From the NCBI GenBank assembly GCA_026399025.1, contig JAPLRU010000044.1, positions 14,530-78,529 on the forward strand: a stretch of DNA of 64,000 nucleotides, written 5' to 3'. Both the position numbers and the translations under genes were made by a program. A model generated the notes under the pieces. That model searched no databases. It had not been told where the DNA came from and was given only the letters and a program-made list of their open reading frames with translations. The DNA is from Methylobacter sp. (lineage in GTDB: Bacteria; Pseudomonadota; Gammaproteobacteria; Methylococcales; Methylomonadaceae). Of this stretch, positions 1 to 10,000 are shown one piece after another. How positions within the stretch are numbered: position 1 is the stretch's first letter; each line of letters starts with the position of its first letter.

Positions 1-266
1 AACATCTGATGTGGAAAAAAAACAAACAAAAAATGAAACGCATTGTGGACGGCAAAACCTAGCAACGACGCGGTCTTGAGGCTTATGATAGATAAAAAAG
101 AAACAGCTTAATAGTCGGCTCAGGTATTGGATTAGTCGATAGGTTTATAGGGTAGTTATCAGAAGCCGAAGCGAAAGCAATTGCAAGTATGGGTTGTAAA
201 ATTCCATTAAGCGGTAATTTAATAGATTAAACAAGCAATGGCTTGTTAAAAGCAGAGGTAAAACAG
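1..266. other. gene-poor left edge with coding debris
   Basis: I see no intact gene before the DUF5681 gene. A short open frame on the plus strand ends in a stop at about 227-229, just after residues SGNLID. It has no start codon, so it looks like the tail of a decayed gene. Positions 39-91 resemble 12453-12505 (see the repeat entries). Confidence 0.4.
39..91 (+). repeat. diverged direct repeat, left copy
   Basis: This 53-base stretch aligns without gaps to 12453-12505. Both begin with CGCATTGTG, and both end with a block of about 23 bases that differs at two positions (GCGGYCTTGAGGCTYATGAT then AG). The middle is poorly conserved. The pair brackets the hsd region and could be old island-end repeats or a dispersed repeat family. 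Confidence 0.4.
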
Positions 267-674
267 ATGTCAACAGTAAAATTCAAGCCCGGACAGTCCG
301 GCAATCCCAAGGGCAGGCCGAAAGATAAAACACCGGCGACCTTATTGAGGAAGTCCATCGCTGATGCTATGCCGGATATTATCTTGACTCTAATCGATTC
401 AGCCAAGGCGGGTGACGTTGCAGCGGCAAAGGTGTTGCTGGAGCGAGTCTGTCCTGCATTGAAGCCGCAAGCAATGCCAATAGCGTTGCCGGTTAATGGT
501 ACCTTGGCAGAGCAAGGCTCAGAGGTTATCAGAGCAACTATGGCAGGACAGATACCGCCGGACATTGGCAGTCAATTAATAACCGCGCTATCGAATCAAG
601 GCAAGTTGGTTGAAATGAACGAGCTGACACAAAGACTTGAGGCGCTGGAAAATGCCGTTGAAAAATCGCATTAA
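267..674 (+). CDS. DUF5681 domain protein
   Basis: A 135-residue protein. I start it at ATG 267 because an AGAGGT ribosome site lies about eight bases upstream; a TTG at 243 is the other option. The N-terminus has the KFKPGQSGNPKGRPK pattern of the DUF5681 family. Such proteins are common in prophages and genomic islands, often near terminase-like genes, and have no established biochemical role. The rest is mostly helical and alanine-rich, ending in a short coiled-coil-like segment (LTQRLEALENAVEKS). It overlaps the next gene by 23 bases, so the first three small genes look like one transcription unit. Family call fairly sure; function unknown. Confidence 0.75.
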   Translation: MSTVKFKPGQSGNPKGRPKDKTPATLLRKSIADAMPDIILTLIDSAKAGDVAAAKVLLERVCPALKPQAMPIALPVNGTLAEQGSEVIRATMAGQIPPDIGSQLITALSNQGKLVEMNELTQRLEALENAVEKSH

Positions 675-885
675 AAAAGTGGAGCGCCAATGCCAAGTCA
701 GCACTGAACCGGATGCTTTTGCCTTATCCTGGTGGGAGTTAATGTATCAGATGTATCGTTACGATAATCCTGATTTGCCTGAATTGCCAGGACGGCCTTC
801 GGCTGACTGGATTGAATATTACAACGGCAAAACATTTGATGATTTGCTTCAGGAATACGATGAAGAGCAACAACATGAACATTAA
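652..885 (+). CDS. hypothetical protein, 77 aa
   Basis: I do not recognise this small acidic protein. The chosen ATG at 652 gives MPLKNRIKKVERQCQ; an in-frame ATG at 637 is possible. It overlaps the upstream DUF5681 gene and the downstream gene (by 11 bases), and this tight coupling supports it being real. It is rich in Trp and Tyr in the middle (WWELMYQMYRYDNPD) and ends in a Gln/Glu/His tail. The pattern is typical of small phage or island genes. No membrane segment or signal peptide is seen. Confidence 0.5.
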   Translation: MPLKNRIKKVERQCQVSTEPDAFALSWWELMYQMYRYDNPDLPELPGRPSADWIEYYNGKTFDDLLQEYDEEQQHEH

Positions 886-1117
886 ATCCAGATTAGAAAA
901 TCTTGAGTCAAAGCAGGCCAAAGTAACGCGCTGGTCACCGGGTTGTTTTGTGATCGGTCACGGCAGCGAGCCAATAGGCTTTACTACAATGGGGACTTGG
1001 GTTGATGTTATGCGAGAACCCGGCGAGTCGCTGGAAGATTTGGAAAAACGCTGTATCGTTGCGGCTAAAAAGCGGGGCGATGCTTTAATGTTTTTTGCGA
1101 TCAGTAAGCGGCAATAA
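875..1117 (+). CDS. hypothetical protein, 80 aa
   Basis: Start taken at ATG 875 (MNIKSRLENLESKQAK), which overlaps the end of the previous gene by 11 bases. An earlier ATG at 812 would give an overlap of about 75 bases and is less likely. The N-terminal helix (RLENLESKQ) resembles the short coiled coil that precedes small globular domains in phage-type proteins. The remainder contains a Gly-rich strand (VIGHGSEPIGF) and a basic end. Family not recognised. It forms the third member of a compact small-gene cassette. Confidence 0.5.
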   Translation: MNIKSRLENLESKQAKVTRWSPGCFVIGHGSEPIGFTTMGTWVDVMREPGESLEDLEKRCIVAAKKRGDALMFFAISKRQ

Positions 1118-1210
1118 GTTAGGATTGAAGCTTATTTTTTAGATGCAACGGCAACGCGAAGTTTCTCAGTGTAATATGAACCGTAAACGATACTTCTGTG
1201 AACCATAAAT

Positions 1211-2314
1211 ATGAAAACTGTAAATTTACCTGTATTGCTTACTGATCAGGAGCGCAACGTTCTGATTGAGGCGGAGATACTTAATATTGGTAGTTTTTGG
1301 GCATACCGTCCGACAAGGGAGTGTAATTTTGTTCTAAGCATAGACGCGCGCCCATTGCTAACTTTAATTGATACTGCTGGCTTTGGTGGTCGGATATACG
1401 AACTGATGTCGATACTGCGTCCTGGTGATATTTTGCACTATCTTGTTGTTCATTTTATTGACGTTGATAATGAGGTGGTGGAATACGTCAAGAAATCAAT
1501 TCGCTCATACTATTTCGATGAGTCATTGGTAGAGTTACCTTTTTATGAATTTGATTGCTGCTTCGCTTGGCGAGGTGATGATACTGAAAATTTTGAACAT
1601 GCTTGGTGTTGCCATCGCGATCAAGATTATTGGAAGATAAAATTGGACGCATTGCTTCTGCTTGTTAAAGATATTCAACGGCGGATCAGGGAGAACACCG
1701 ATTATCTGTTACAACATGAAATAAAGTTGATTGACCAAGGGAGGCATCGGATGGACTACTTCGCCGATATAAACCGTTTATTTAGCTTAGAAGTCAATAT
1801 ACATCCGGAATCTAGTCTGAAAAAATCACTTTTTGATTTGATATGTAGTCTCATTAAAAAGGAAAATGTAAGATCGGTTTCTTGTCCTTTTCAGGACTAC
1901 GCGCTTTGGCGGGTTCTTGTTGAAGAACAGGTCAGGCGATCCCAAAGAACAGGACTTTCTCCTCAACAAGCATTTTGTCTAAGTGGGCCGGACTCAGGAC
2001 TCCCTCATATTGAAGCCGAAAATTGGGGTGGAAAAGTTCATATTCCTTATGAAGGGGTTGTGGGAGGTGACTTATTTATATATCCATCATGGCGTGAGTT
2101 TAATCCCAAAAAAGCTGAAAAAAATGGCAGTTTAAAAGCGGCAACGGGTGATAAGTCATGTTATTACCTATTGCTGGAGGGCGACTATGGGGAGATTGAT
2201 TGTGCCATAAGAACAGTGGTTGACGACTGGGTTTTATATGAGTCAAATTTTCCATGTAACCCATGCAATCTTTTGGGAAGTGACCCAGTGACAGGTGAGT
2301 TTTACAGCAAATGA
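1211..2314 (+). CDS. hypothetical protein, 367 aa
   Basis: A long open frame with no family I recognise. It looks soluble and mixed alpha/beta, with no signal peptide or membrane segment. It is rich in aromatic residues and has scattered cysteines (FDCCFAWRG, HAWCCHRD, NFPCNPCNL) that do not form a clear zinc motif. It lies 93 bases after the small-gene cassette and 135 bases before hsdM, on the same strand, so it may be passenger cargo of the restriction island. The coding call rests on length, the absence of a competing frame, and protein-like composition. Confidence 0.6.
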   Translation: MKTVNLPVLLTDQERNVLIEAEILNIGSFWAYRPTRECNFVLSIDARPLLTLIDTAGFGGRIYELMSILRPGDILHYLVVHFIDVDNEVVEYVKKSIRSYYFDESLVELPFYEFDCCFAWRGDDTENFEHAWCCHRDQDYWKIKLDALLLLVKDIQRRIRENTDYLLQHEIKLIDQGRHRMDYFADINRLFSLEVNIHPESSLKKSLFDLICSLIKKENVRSVSCPFQDYALWRVLVEEQVRRSQRTGLSPQQAFCLSGPDSGLPHIEAENWGGKVHIPYEGVVGGDLFIYPSWREFNPKKAEKNGSLKAATGDKSCYYLLLEGDYGEIDCAIRTVVDDWVLYESNFPCNPCNLLGSDPVTGEFYSK

Positions 2315-2449
2315 TCGAGCACGAATTAAAATTACTGTTCAATATGTAGTATGGAGTAGTTTTGGAAATGACTGCAAGCGAATAAAACGACTACCCTCTA
2401 CAATGCAGTACGGAATCGATAACGACCAACCAAGATAATTAAAATATAA

Positions 2450-4864
2450 ATGGCCATTAAAAAAAGCGAACTTTACAGCTCTCTTTGGAGCAGTTGCGAC
2501 CAACTACGGGGCAGCATGGATGCTTCACAATACAAAGATTACATCCTGGTGTTGTTATTTGTTAAATACGTGTCGGACAAATATTCGGGTGTTGAGGATG
2601 CGCCTATTGAAGTACCTGAAGGCGGTAGCTTTAAAGATATGGTCGCCTTAAAAGGGCAGAAAGACATCGGCGAAAAAATTGACATTATTATCACCAAGCT
2701 AGCCACCGCCGGAGACAACAACCTTAATGGCGTGATTAATGTTTTCAGCTTTAATGATGAAAATAAGTTGGGTAAGCCCAAAGAAATGCAGGATAGGCTA
2801 TCCAAGCTGATAGCTATTTTTGAAAATGAAAGCCTTAACTTTAATAAGAACCGCGCCGATGGCGATGACATACTCGGTGATGCTTACGAATATTTGATGC
2901 GCCACTTTGCCAGCGTATCAGGGAAAGACAAAGGTCAATTTTACACCCCATCCGAAGTATCGCGGGTGGTCGCTAAAATAGTCGGCGTCACCCATGACAC
3001 TAAACCGGAAAAATCAGTTTACGATCCGACTTGTGGCAGCGGTTCATTACTGTTGAAAGTGGCGGATGAATCCGATCGGGGTCTATCCATTTACGGACAA
3101 GAAAAAGACAACGCCACCACCGGCTTATGCAAAATGAACATGATTTTGCATAGTAATGAAGATGCAGAAATAGCCCCCAATGGCGACACGATTACCAGCC
3201 CTTATTTTAAAGACGCTCAAGGTCAACTAAAAACCTTTGATTTTGCCGTCGCCAATCCGCCTTTTTCGACTAAATCATGGAGCAATGGCATTAATCCGGC
3301 TGACGATGAGTACAATCGGTTCAGTTATGGCATCCCACCCGAAAAAAATGGCGATTACGCGTTCTTGCTGCATATTATCCGCTCACTTAAAAGCAACGGC
3401 AAAGGCGCGATTATTCTACCGCACGGGGTTTTATTTAGAGGCAATGCAGAAGCCAGAATCCGTGAAAAGCTGATCAACAAAGGCTATATCAAAGGCATTA
3501 TTGGTTTACCTGCCAACCTGTTTTACGGCACAGGTATCCCCGCCTGCATTATCGTTATAGACAAAGAAAACGCGGTCGCCCGTAAAGGTATTTTTATGAT
3601 CAATGCGAGCAAAGACTTTATTAAAGACGGTGACAAAAACCGGCTGCGTGAACAAGACACTCATAAAATTGTCGATGTCTTTAACAAACAAATCGAATCG
3701 CCGCGTTATGCGCGCATGGTGTCCTTGGATGAAATCGCAACCAACGACTACAACCTTAATATACCGCGCTACATCGATAGCCAGGAACCGGAAGACCAGC
3801 AAGACATAGAGGCACACCTGTTAGGCGGCATACCCGACAGTGACATCGATGCACTTAACGCGTATTGGACGGTTTGCCCAACATTACGCGCCGATTTATT
3901 TGTCGCCAGTGATCGACCCGGCTACAGCCAGCTTAATATCGATGAAGATGCGATAAAATCCACCATTCATCAGCATCCGGAATTTAACGCCTACAGCCAA
4001 CAAATACAGCTTACCTTTAACGAATGGCAAGCGCAGCAAACGGTTTTTTTAAAAGCGTTGCAAGCACAATGCAAGCCGAAACCCATTATTCATCAGCTAT
4101 CGGAAGACTTACTGACAGCGTTTGCCAACAAACCGTTGATTGATCAATATGATGTTTACCAGTCGTTAATGACTTATTGGCTGGACACTCTAAAAGATGA
4201 CATCTACCTGATCAGCGAAGACGGCTGGAAGGCTGAATTAACTGAGGTGCTGGCTAAAAGTGGCCGAGTCAGCGAAATAGTCTGCGAACTAATCCCCAAG
4301 CCGTTAATGATTAACCGTTACTTTAAAAAAGAACAGGCTGCCATTGAAGCCCAGGAAATCAGCAAAGCAGCTATAGTCCGGCAAATGGAAGAGTTACAGG
4401 AAGAACACGGCGGCGAAGATGGTTTATTAGTTGAAGCACTCACTGACAGCGGTAAATTAAGCAAAGCCAGTATTACCGAACGGCTTAAAAACCCAAAAAT
4501 AGCGCTGGATGTTGCGGAAAAAGAACAGTTAACCGCTTACCTGAAATTGCTTGAGCAAGAAGCTAAAGCCAACAAGCAGATACGGGAAGCCACGGCAACG
4601 CTAGATAATCTTGTTTTGACCAAGTACCCGACCCTATCCGAAGATGAAATTAAAACCCTGGTGGTTGATGATAAATGGATGGCTACGATAGCTGAGACCG
4701 TTCAAACAGAAATGGATAAATTATCGCAACGGCTCACTCAACGCATCAAACAGTTAGCCGAACGTTATGCAACACCATTGCCCGTATATATCAATGAAAT
4801 GGAAGCACTTTCCGCCTCAGTTGATGAACACCTGAAAAAAATAATAGGCTTTGCATGGAACTGA
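2450..4864 (+). CDS. hsdM: type I restriction-modification DNA methyltransferase subunit HsdM
   Basis: This is the N6-adenine methyltransferase subunit of a type I restriction-modification enzyme. It modifies host DNA with HsdS and supports cleavage with HsdR. The N-terminal HsdM helical domain (LWSSCDQLRGSMDASQYKDY) covers roughly residues 1-140. The SAM-binding motif DPTCGSGSLLL lies near residue 192 and the catalytic NPPF near residue 268. At 804 residues it is well above the usual ~500. The extra C-terminal 300 residues are helical and charged, and may form a long coiled arm toward HsdS. The start ATG 2450 gives the family-typical MAIKKSEL. It overlaps hsdS by 10 bases. Confident in family and role; the extension's function is unknown. 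Confidence 0.95.
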   Translation: MAIKKSELYSSLWSSCDQLRGSMDASQYKDYILVLLFVKYVSDKYSGVEDAPIEVPEGGSFKDMVALKGQKDIGEKIDIIITKLATAGDNNLNGVINVFSFNDENKLGKPKEMQDRLSKLIAIFENESLNFNKNRADGDDILGDAYEYLMRHFASVSGKDKGQFYTPSEVSRVVAKIVGVTHDTKPEKSVYDPTCGSGSLLLKVADESDRGLSIYGQEKDNATTGLCKMNMILHSNEDAEIAPNGDTITSPYFKDAQGQLKTFDFAVANPPFSTKSWSNGINPADDEYNRFSYGIPPEKNGDYAFLLHIIRSLKSNGKGAIILPHGVLFRGNAEARIREKLINKGYIKGIIGLPANLFYGTGIPACIIVIDKENAVARKGIFMINASKDFIKDGDKNRLREQDTHKIVDVFNKQIESPRYARMVSLDEIATNDYNLNIPRYIDSQEPEDQQDIEAHLLGGIPDSDIDALNAYWTVCPTLRADLFVASDRPGYSQLNIDEDAIKSTIHQHPEFNAYSQQIQLTFNEWQAQQTVFLKALQAQCKPKPIIHQLSEDLLTAFANKPLIDQYDVYQSLMTYWLDTLKDDIYLISEDGWKAELTEVLAKSGRVSEIVCELIPKPLMINRYFKKEQAAIEAQEISKAAIVRQMEELQEEHGGEDGLLVEALTDSGKLSKASITERLKNPKIALDVAEKEQLTAYLKLLEQEAKANKQIREATATLDNLVLTKYPTLSEDEIKTLVVDDKWMATIAETVQTEMDKLSQRLTQRIKQLAERYATPLPVYINEMEALSASVDEHLKKIIGFAWN

Positions 4865-5988
4865 GGTCAGGTTATAAACAGACGGAAGCAGGGATAATCC
4901 CTGAAGATTGGGGCATAGATTGTATCGAGAATATTGCACGCGTCACTACAGGGGGTAAAAACACTCAAGATCGTGTAGATGACGGCGAATATCCCTTCTT
5001 CGTACGATCCCAAACCATTGAGCGGATCAATAGCTATTCATTTGATGGTGAGGCGGTGCTTACTGCGGGCGATGGAGTTGGCACAGGAAAAGTGTTTCAT
5101 TACATCAATGGCAAATTCGACGCTCATCAACGTGTTTACCTGATTAGTACTTTCATCGGTAGCATAGAAGGGTATTACTTCTACTTATATTTCAGCAGCC
5201 GCTTTTATAACAGGATCATGCAAATGACGGCGAAGTCATCTGTAGATTCCGTTCGGAGGGAGATGATCGCCAAAATGGCTATCCCTCTCCCAGCTAAGAA
5301 AGAACAACGCGCTATCGCCAAAGCTCTTTCAGATGTTGATGCCCTGATTGCCTCACTGGATAAGCTCATCACTAAAAAGCGCAACATCAAACAAGGTGCG
5401 ATGCAGCAATTGCTCACTGGCAAAAAACGCTTACCGGGTTTTGGGGAGGCGTGGAAAGTTAAGAAGTTAGAGGGAGTCTTTTTAATTACGGCAGGGGGAG
5501 ATTTAGATAACAATAATTTTTCATTGGTGAAAGATGAGAAATATTGTTTTCCTGTTTATTCAAATTCTTTATCTGAAAAAGGGCTTTATGGATATACCTC
5601 TTTTTATATTCAAGAAGAAAATACGATTACTGTAACTGCAAGAGGTACTGTTGGTTTTGCAAACGCCAGGGATCATAAATACTCTGCAATTGGAAGAGTT
5701 TTGATTCTTTCTCCTTTGACAAAAATAAATTGTTTTTTTGCAGCCGAATACATAAATAATCGGATTAGATTTGTAAATGAAAGTACAGGCGTTCCTCAAT
5801 TAACAGCGCCTCAAATTTCAAAATATTACATTTCTATTCCATCATACGAAGAACAAATATCAATCGCCAAAGTCCTCTCCGACATGGATAAAGAAATCAC
5901 CGCCATCGAAGCCCGCCGCGACAAAACCAAAGCCATCAAACAATGCATGATGCAGGCCTTGCTAACCGGCAGAATAAGGTTGCTATGA
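4855..5988 (+). CDS. hsdS: type I restriction-modification specificity subunit HsdS
   Basis: This is the target-recognition subunit, which sets the bipartite DNA site for both methylation and cleavage. It has two recognition domains, at about residues 1-145 and 200-335. Each is followed by a conserved helical spacer (KKEQRAIAKALSDVDALIASLD near 145-195, and EEQISIAKVLSDMDKEITAIEAR near 335-377). The start overlaps the end of hsdM (ATGGAACTGA). The second recognition domain, about 5480-5830, is visibly richer in A and T than the first half. That fits domain exchange by recombination, which is common in this family. The length of 377 is normal to slightly short. Confidence 0.93.
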   Translation: MELRSGYKQTEAGIIPEDWGIDCIENIARVTTGGKNTQDRVDDGEYPFFVRSQTIERINSYSFDGEAVLTAGDGVGTGKVFHYINGKFDAHQRVYLISTFIGSIEGYYFYLYFSSRFYNRIMQMTAKSSVDSVRREMIAKMAIPLPAKKEQRAIAKALSDVDALIASLDKLITKKRNIKQGAMQQLLTGKKRLPGFGEAWKVKKLEGVFLITAGGDLDNNNFSLVKDEKYCFPVYSNSLSEKGLYGYTSFYIQEENTITVTARGTVGFANARDHKYSAIGRVLILSPLTKINCFFAAEYINNRIRFVNESTGVPQLTAPQISKYYISIPSYEEQISIAKVLSDMDKEITAIEARRDKTKAIKQCMMQALLTGRIRLL

Positions 5989-6019
5989 GCGTTATTAACC
6001 AAAACACAGGAATGACACC

Positions 6020-6247
6020 ATGATTCCCAATGAACAAAGTATGCAATTTCTTGAAGACCACATTCCCGATTTAGCGGATGCGGCATTCACCCAAGCTTAT
6101 TGGCAAGCTCTCGCAACGGGTAGCAGTGTGTTAAAAGTTGAGCAAGGGAAAATAATTGAAGTATTTCCCGATGGTTCGCGTAAGTTGATAAAACAAATCA
6201 GTGCCACGATTCCCGTCACCTTGGGGCAAAAAAGGCTGGCTACATGA
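6020..6247 (+). CDS. small partner (putative antitoxin) of the zeta-like kinase
   Basis: A 75-residue protein whose stop overlaps the start of the next gene in an ATGA arrangement, the coupling usual for toxin-antitoxin pairs. The first half is helical (EQSMQFLEDHIPDLADAAFTQ) and the second half is a short beta segment (KVEQGKIIEVFPDGSRKLIK). I recognise the general pattern of small proteins encoded just before zeta-like AAA proteins. I cannot name a family, and I infer the antitoxin role only from position. Confidence 0.6.
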   Translation: MIPNEQSMQFLEDHIPDLADAAFTQAYWQALATGSSVLKVEQGKIIEVFPDGSRKLIKQISATIPVTLGQKRLAT

Positions 6248-6987
6248 GCAATACACCCCGATTGCGTATGTTTGCCGGCGCTAATGGTTCGGGCAAAAGC
6301 ACCTTAAAATCGGTTATTAATCCGGCGTTGCTGGGTGTCTACATTAATCCCGATGACATAGAACGCACTATTGCCGCCAGTGGTTTTCTTGACCTTGCTA
6401 CCTATAGCGTTCACAGCAATGAACAGGAAATTCTAACGTTTTTCATGCGTTCATCCCTATTGGAAAAAGCCAACTTGCTTGACGAAGCGGCAAATCTTGG
6501 TTTTATCGACGGAAAGTTAAGTTTTTCCGGTGTCGCTGTAAATGCTTACTTTGCTTCTGTGGCGTCGGATTTCATCCGTCATAAACTGCTTGAAACATTG
6601 ACATCGTTTACCTTTGAAACGGTTATGTCTTCAGCCGATAAAGTCGCTTTTTTACACAAGGCGCAGCAATGCGGTTTTCGTACTTATCTGTACTACATCA
6701 CCACGGAAGATCCCATTATTAACATTTCCCGTGTCCAGCATCGGGTAAAAATGGGCGGTCATTCGGTGCCAAGGGATAAGATTATCAGTCGTTATCAGCG
6801 TTCGCTTGATTTACTCAGCGAGGCGGTACGCTACAGCAATCGCGCCTATATTTTTGACAACTCAGGAAACACCAGGGTATGGCTTGCAGAAGTGACGGAT
6901 GGGAGAGAATTGGAAATGAAAACGGACTACATGACTTTATGGTTTAAAACCGCCCTATGGGATAAATTTGGAAATACAGAATTATGA
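6244..6987 (+). CDS. zeta-toxin-like P-loop kinase
   Basis: A 247-residue protein with the Walker A motif AGANGSGKST at residues 11-20, followed by INPDDIERT. That segment has the Asn-Pro-Asp pattern of zeta toxins and related ATPases (PezT-like), which phosphorylate UDP-N-acetylglucosamine sugars or act on other small substrates. A TFETVMSS segment (~residue 123) also fits the family. It follows its small partner with a four-base overlap and lies between hsdS and hsdR. It may be a stability module for the restriction system, or a self-poisoning response if the locus is lost; that part is inference. Toxicity is unproven, since chromosomal members of this family are not all toxins. Confidence 0.8.
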   Translation: MSNTPRLRMFAGANGSGKSTLKSVINPALLGVYINPDDIERTIAASGFLDLATYSVHSNEQEILTFFMRSSLLEKANLLDEAANLGFIDGKLSFSGVAVNAYFASVASDFIRHKLLETLTSFTFETVMSSADKVAFLHKAQQCGFRTYLYYITTEDPIINISRVQHRVKMGGHSVPRDKIISRYQRSLDLLSEAVRYSNRAYIFDNSGNTRVWLAEVTDGRELEMKTDYMTLWFKTALWDKFGNTEL

Positions 6988-7014
6988 ACACTTTTCTCCG
7001 AGATACGGTGGCTT

Positions 7015-10000
7015 ATGGGTGACATCGGCGAAGCTGAACGCAGCACTCAAAACCGCGTCATTACTCTGTTTACAAAACAGTTGGGTTATGATTATTTAGG
7101 GAATTGGCAGGATCAACAGCGCAGCAGTCCGGTTGAAGAAACCTTGTTACGGCTGTTTCTAGCCAAGCAACAGCGCTATAACAGCGTGTTGATTGACCGC
7201 GCCCTAAAAAAATTTAACAACATGGTTTCAGACCAAAGCAAAGGTCTCTACGAAAATAATAAAGCCGTTTATGAAGCCTTACGTTACGGCATTAAAGAGC
7301 TGGACGAGGTCAATCAACTGACTAAAACCGTAGAGTTAATCAACTGGAAGATACCGCTAAACAATGATTTTGCCATTGCCGAAGAAGTGACCTTTAAAGG
7401 CGAAAACATTAAACGCCCCGATCTGGTGCTGTACGTTAACGGTATAGCCTTGGCCGTATTAGAGTTGAAAAAAGCAACGCAGTCGGTAGCGAAGGGCATA
7501 CGGCAAAATCTGGATAATCAAGACGCTGTCTTTATTAAGCCGTTTTTTGCCACCATTCAGTTGGTGATGGCAGGGAATGACGGTCAAGGCATACGTTATG
7601 GCACGATAGGAACGCCGGAAAAATATTATTTAACCTGGAAAGAAGCTGCTGAACATGAAAACTTATTAACGCGTCATTTACTGCAACTGTGTGATAAAAA
7701 CCGCCTGCTTGAATTAGTGCATGACTTTGTTGTTTTTGACGGCGGCACTAAAAAACTGCCGCGTCCACATCAGTATTTCGGCGTTAAAGCCGCTCAAGAA
7801 TTTATTCGTCGCCGTGAAGGCGGTATTATCTGGCATACCCAAGGCAGCGGTAAAAGTTTAACCATGGTTTGGCTAACCAAGTGGATCAGAGGTTTTAATC
7901 CTGATGCGCGGGTGCTGATCGTAACTGACCGTATTGAGCTGGATAAACAAATCGGGGGCGTGTTTGCTGGTGTTAATGAAGAAATTTATCGCACTAAAAA
8001 CAGTCAAGATTTAGCCTGCCAACTTAATGCAACGTCGCCCTGGTTACTGTGTTCGTTGATTCATAAGTTCGGGCGTAAAACCAAGGCTAAATCTAAGTCT
8101 GATTATGATGAATTTATTGAGCAACTCAAAGCCAGCTTGCCGAGTAACTTCAGAGCCAAGGGCGATCTTTATGTGTTTGTTGATGAGTGTCATCGGACGC
8201 AATCGGGTGACTTACACAAGGCCATGAAACAACTGCTGCCTAATGCGGTATTTATCGGTTTTACCGGCACACCGTTACTCAAAAAAGATAAACAAAAAAG
8301 CCGCGAAATATTTGGCGACTATATTCACACTTACAAGTTTAATGACGCAGTAGCCGATGGCGTGGTGCTGGACTTGCGTTATGAGGCGCGTAAGGTTGAG
8401 CAAAACTTGGGCTCCAAGGAGAAAATAGATGAGTGGTTTGAAGCTAAAACCAAAGGCTTAAACGAGGCCGCTAAAACCAAAATAAAACAGCGCTGGGGGA
8501 CGTTGCAAAAGGTGCTGAGCTCTAAAGACCGACTGGGTAAAATCGTGGCCGATATTATTCTTGATATGGCGCGTAAACCCCGATTAAAAAACGGCAAAGG
8601 TAATGCTATTTTGGTTGCCGGCAGTATTTACGAGGCTTGTAAATATTATGAGTTATTTCAGCAAGTAAACTTTACTAAATGCGCGATTATTACCTCCTAC
8701 ACACCCAAGCTTACCGATTTAAAAGGTGAAACGCTGGGCGAAGAAGTCAAGACTGAAAGCCAGTGGCAATATGATGTTTACAACAAAATGCTGAACGGTA
8801 AAAAGCCGGAAGATTTTGAAGATGAGGTAAAAAAGCAATTCATCAAAGAACCTGCAAACATGAAGTTGTTGATTGTGGTTGATAAGTTATTGACCGGATT
8901 TGATGCGCCGTCGGCGACTTACCTTTATATCGATAAGACCATGCAGGATCATGGCTTATTTCAGGCGATCTGTCGCGTGAACCGCTTGGACGGTGATGAC
9001 AAGGAATTTGGTTACATCATTGATTACAAGGATTTATTTAAAAGTCTTAAGAAAGCGGTCGGTAATTATACTCAGGATGCGTTTAAGGAGTACGAGCCCA
9101 AGGATATTGAAGGTTTGTTAAATAATAGACTCAAACAAGCCCGTGAACACTTGGATAACGCGCTAGAAGCTGTAAAAGCATGGTGTGAACCCGTCGATCA
9201 ACCGTATGCCGCCGAAGATTACCGCCGTTATTTTTGTGGCAACAATCTTGCCAACGATAATCAGGTTAAAGACAATGAACCTAAACGGGTAAGCCTTTAT
9301 AAGTTCACTGGCGCGTTAATGAGAGCTTACGCTGAACTGGCTAATGAAATGCTTGAAGCGGGCTATAACGCTCATGAAGCAGCCTTGATAATAAAAGAGG
9401 TTAAGCATTATGAGGCAGTGAGTACCGACATCAAGCTGACCAGCGGCGATGCGCCCGATTTAAAGCAGTACGAGCCGGAAATGCGTTATCTGATTGACAC
9501 CTATATTCGTGCTGAAGACAGCGAGGTGATCTCAAATTTTGATGATCTGACTTTAGTGCAGATGTTGGTTAAACAAGGTGAAGCAGCGGTTAATAATTTG
9601 CCCTCGTCCATTCGTAAAGATAAAGAGGCCGTTGCGGAAACCATTGAAAATAATATGCGTAAGCTGATTATTGACGAGAACCCGACTAATCCCAAGCATT
9701 ATGAAAAAATGTCAAAATTGTTGGATGATCTGATTATCGCCTGGAAGAAAAAACAGCTGAGTTATGATGCTTATTTAAAGAAGCTGGTTGAGCTAGCAAG
9801 GCAGATGGATCAAGCAAATGGTGGCGATATATCTCGCCCTGAAACACTGGTTACTAACGCGCAGAAAGCCTTGTATGACAATTTGGATAATGATGAAGAG
9901 CTTGCCTTGACACTTGATCAAGCCATCAGGGACGTTAAAAAAGACGACTGGCGAAACCATCCCGTTAAATCCAAGGCGGTTAGAATCGTTGTGAAAAACC

